A DNA stretch of 33,952 nucleotides. It comes from Pirellulales bacterium. Its GTDB lineage: Bacteria > Planctomycetota > Planctomycetia > Pirellulales > UBA1268. The stretch is from positions 1 through 33,952 of the forward strand of contig JADHNY010000036.1 in the NCBI GenBank assembly GCA_016779265.1, given 5' to 3'. Shown here piece after piece: positions 33,402 to 33,952 of the stretch (position 1 is its first letter; each line of letters begins with the position of its first letter). The position numbers were made by a program, and so were the translations under genes. Under the pieces are notes generated by a model, which did no database searches, was not told the origin of the DNA, and was given only the letters and a program-made list of their open reading frames with translations.

Positions 33402-33905
33402 TCAGGCAGCCTCCCCTGCCCAGAGCAAGCCTGTGAGGCGTTGCTCGAGGCCGTCCTTTTCGGAGGCCTCGGGAGTGGCAATGCGAATCTGGTAGTCGGT
33501 GCCACGACGACGGCAGCTCACCGAAAGAATCGGGGCATGTTCGGAGGCAGTGTCGGAGGCGGTGTCATCGCTGCCATCGACGATCTTCAGCACCCGCCGC
33601 CGCACCAGCACGAGCGCGAGCAGGTAGCGAAGCGGCGCATCACTGAGGTCGTCTTCAAGCTGTTCGAGGAGATCGAGAAGTACGTCAACCGGAGCCAAGG
33701 TGGGCTTGGCATCCTCTGCCGGCACCACCGATCGCCACCAAGCCAGGCTTGCTTCCGGCTGCCCTTCCCAGGCATCGGCGGCCACATCACGCCGCACAAT
33801 CTTGCCGTCTTCGCGGATCAGCGCGGAATAGAACGCATCTCCGGCCGTCAGGGGGCGATCGGTCGTCGCGCAGCGGAGCTGAGGCTTTTGGATGCGGTAG
33901 TCCAT
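33402..33905 (-). CDS. Conserved hypothetical protein, possible metal-binding N-terminus
   Basis: This protein of 167 aa starts MDYRIQKPQLRCATTDRPL, with a TAGDAFYSALIREDGKIVRRD stretch split here as TAGDAFYSALIRED and GKIVRRD, then WEGQPEASLAWWRSVVP, an Asp/Leu-rich helix region (VDVLLDLLEQLEDDLSD, then RYLLALVLVRRRVLKIVD) and a C-terminal strand region ending in Leu-rich helix. There is no signal peptide, so it is cytoplasmic. ATG 33905 is chosen over GTG 33929 because the conserved-looking part begins there; neither has a good ribosome site. It precedes the LolA-like gene without a gap. I do not recognise a named function. Confidence 0.75.
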   Translation of the reverse strand: MDYRIQKPQLRCATTDRPLTAGDAFYSALIREDGKIVRRDVAADAWEGQPEASLAWWRSVVPAEDAKPTLAPVDVLLDLLEQLEDDLSDAPLRYLLALVLVRRRVLKIVDGSDDTASDTASEHAPILSVSCRRRGTDYQIRIATPEASEKDGLEQRLTGLLWAGEAA

Positions 33906-33952
33906 GGCGGAGGGAGAGTAGGGAAACACCGCGACCGCAGCAAACCCGGTCA

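Overview
This window comes from a planctomycete, most likely of the Pirellulales type. The evidence is GC-rich coding DNA (by eye about 60%), many weak Shine-Dalgarno sites with GTG/TTG starts, several proteins that resemble planctomycete-restricted hypothetical families, and a respiratory gene order in which the cytochrome bc complex carries a giant multihaem subunit in place of cytochrome c1. The taxonomic call is an inference from gene content; no rRNA gene is present.

Region 1 (1-2734, minus strand). A FliF-like flagellar M-ring protein runs off the left edge. It is preceded by an ATPase-domain histidine-kinase-like protein without a recognisable phosphoacceptor histidine, and by an alpha/beta-hydrolase-fold protein without its nucleophile. 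A sigma-54-like site lies upstream of the hydrolase-like gene.

Region 2 (2914-24802, minus strand). This is one long co-directional block for an entire terminal electron-transfer chain. In transcription order it encodes a Rieske protein, a b6-type cytochrome b N-terminal half, an enlarged cytochrome b C-terminal half, an octahaem cytochrome c of 1560 aa with a PDZ-like domain, two paralogous cupredoxin-type copper proteins, a dihaem lipoprotein cytochrome c, cytochrome oxidase subunits II and I (A2-type), haem A synthase CtaA, haem O synthase CtaB, oxidase subunits III and IV, SCO, DUF420/CtaM-like, a small CPTCK membrane protein and a large internally duplicated membrane protein. Together these would move electrons from (mena)quinol through the Rieske/b core to periplasmic haem and copper carriers and on to CuA and the haem a/a3-CuB site, with the haem and copper assembly factors made from the same block. 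A sigma-70-like promoter with a perfect inverted repeat just after the predicted start site lies about 360 bp before the Rieske gene, so the block has a long leader.

Region 3 (25375-27727, plus strand). purD and a Gfo/Idh/MocA-fold gene form a two-gene unit ended by a strong hairpin, which is shared with the convergent leuB-like gene.

Region 4 (27815-33905). Mixed housekeeping genes: a leuB-like dehydrogenase and a Cys-pair (zinc-ribbon-like) protein (minus), an HNH endonuclease (plus), a 7Fe ferredoxin fdxA with a well-formed promoter (minus), an ECF-type sigma factor (plus), and a two-gene minus-strand unit of a LolA-like exported protein and a small conserved hypothetical protein. No rRNA, tRNA, insertion sequence, prophage or CRISPR array was recognised.
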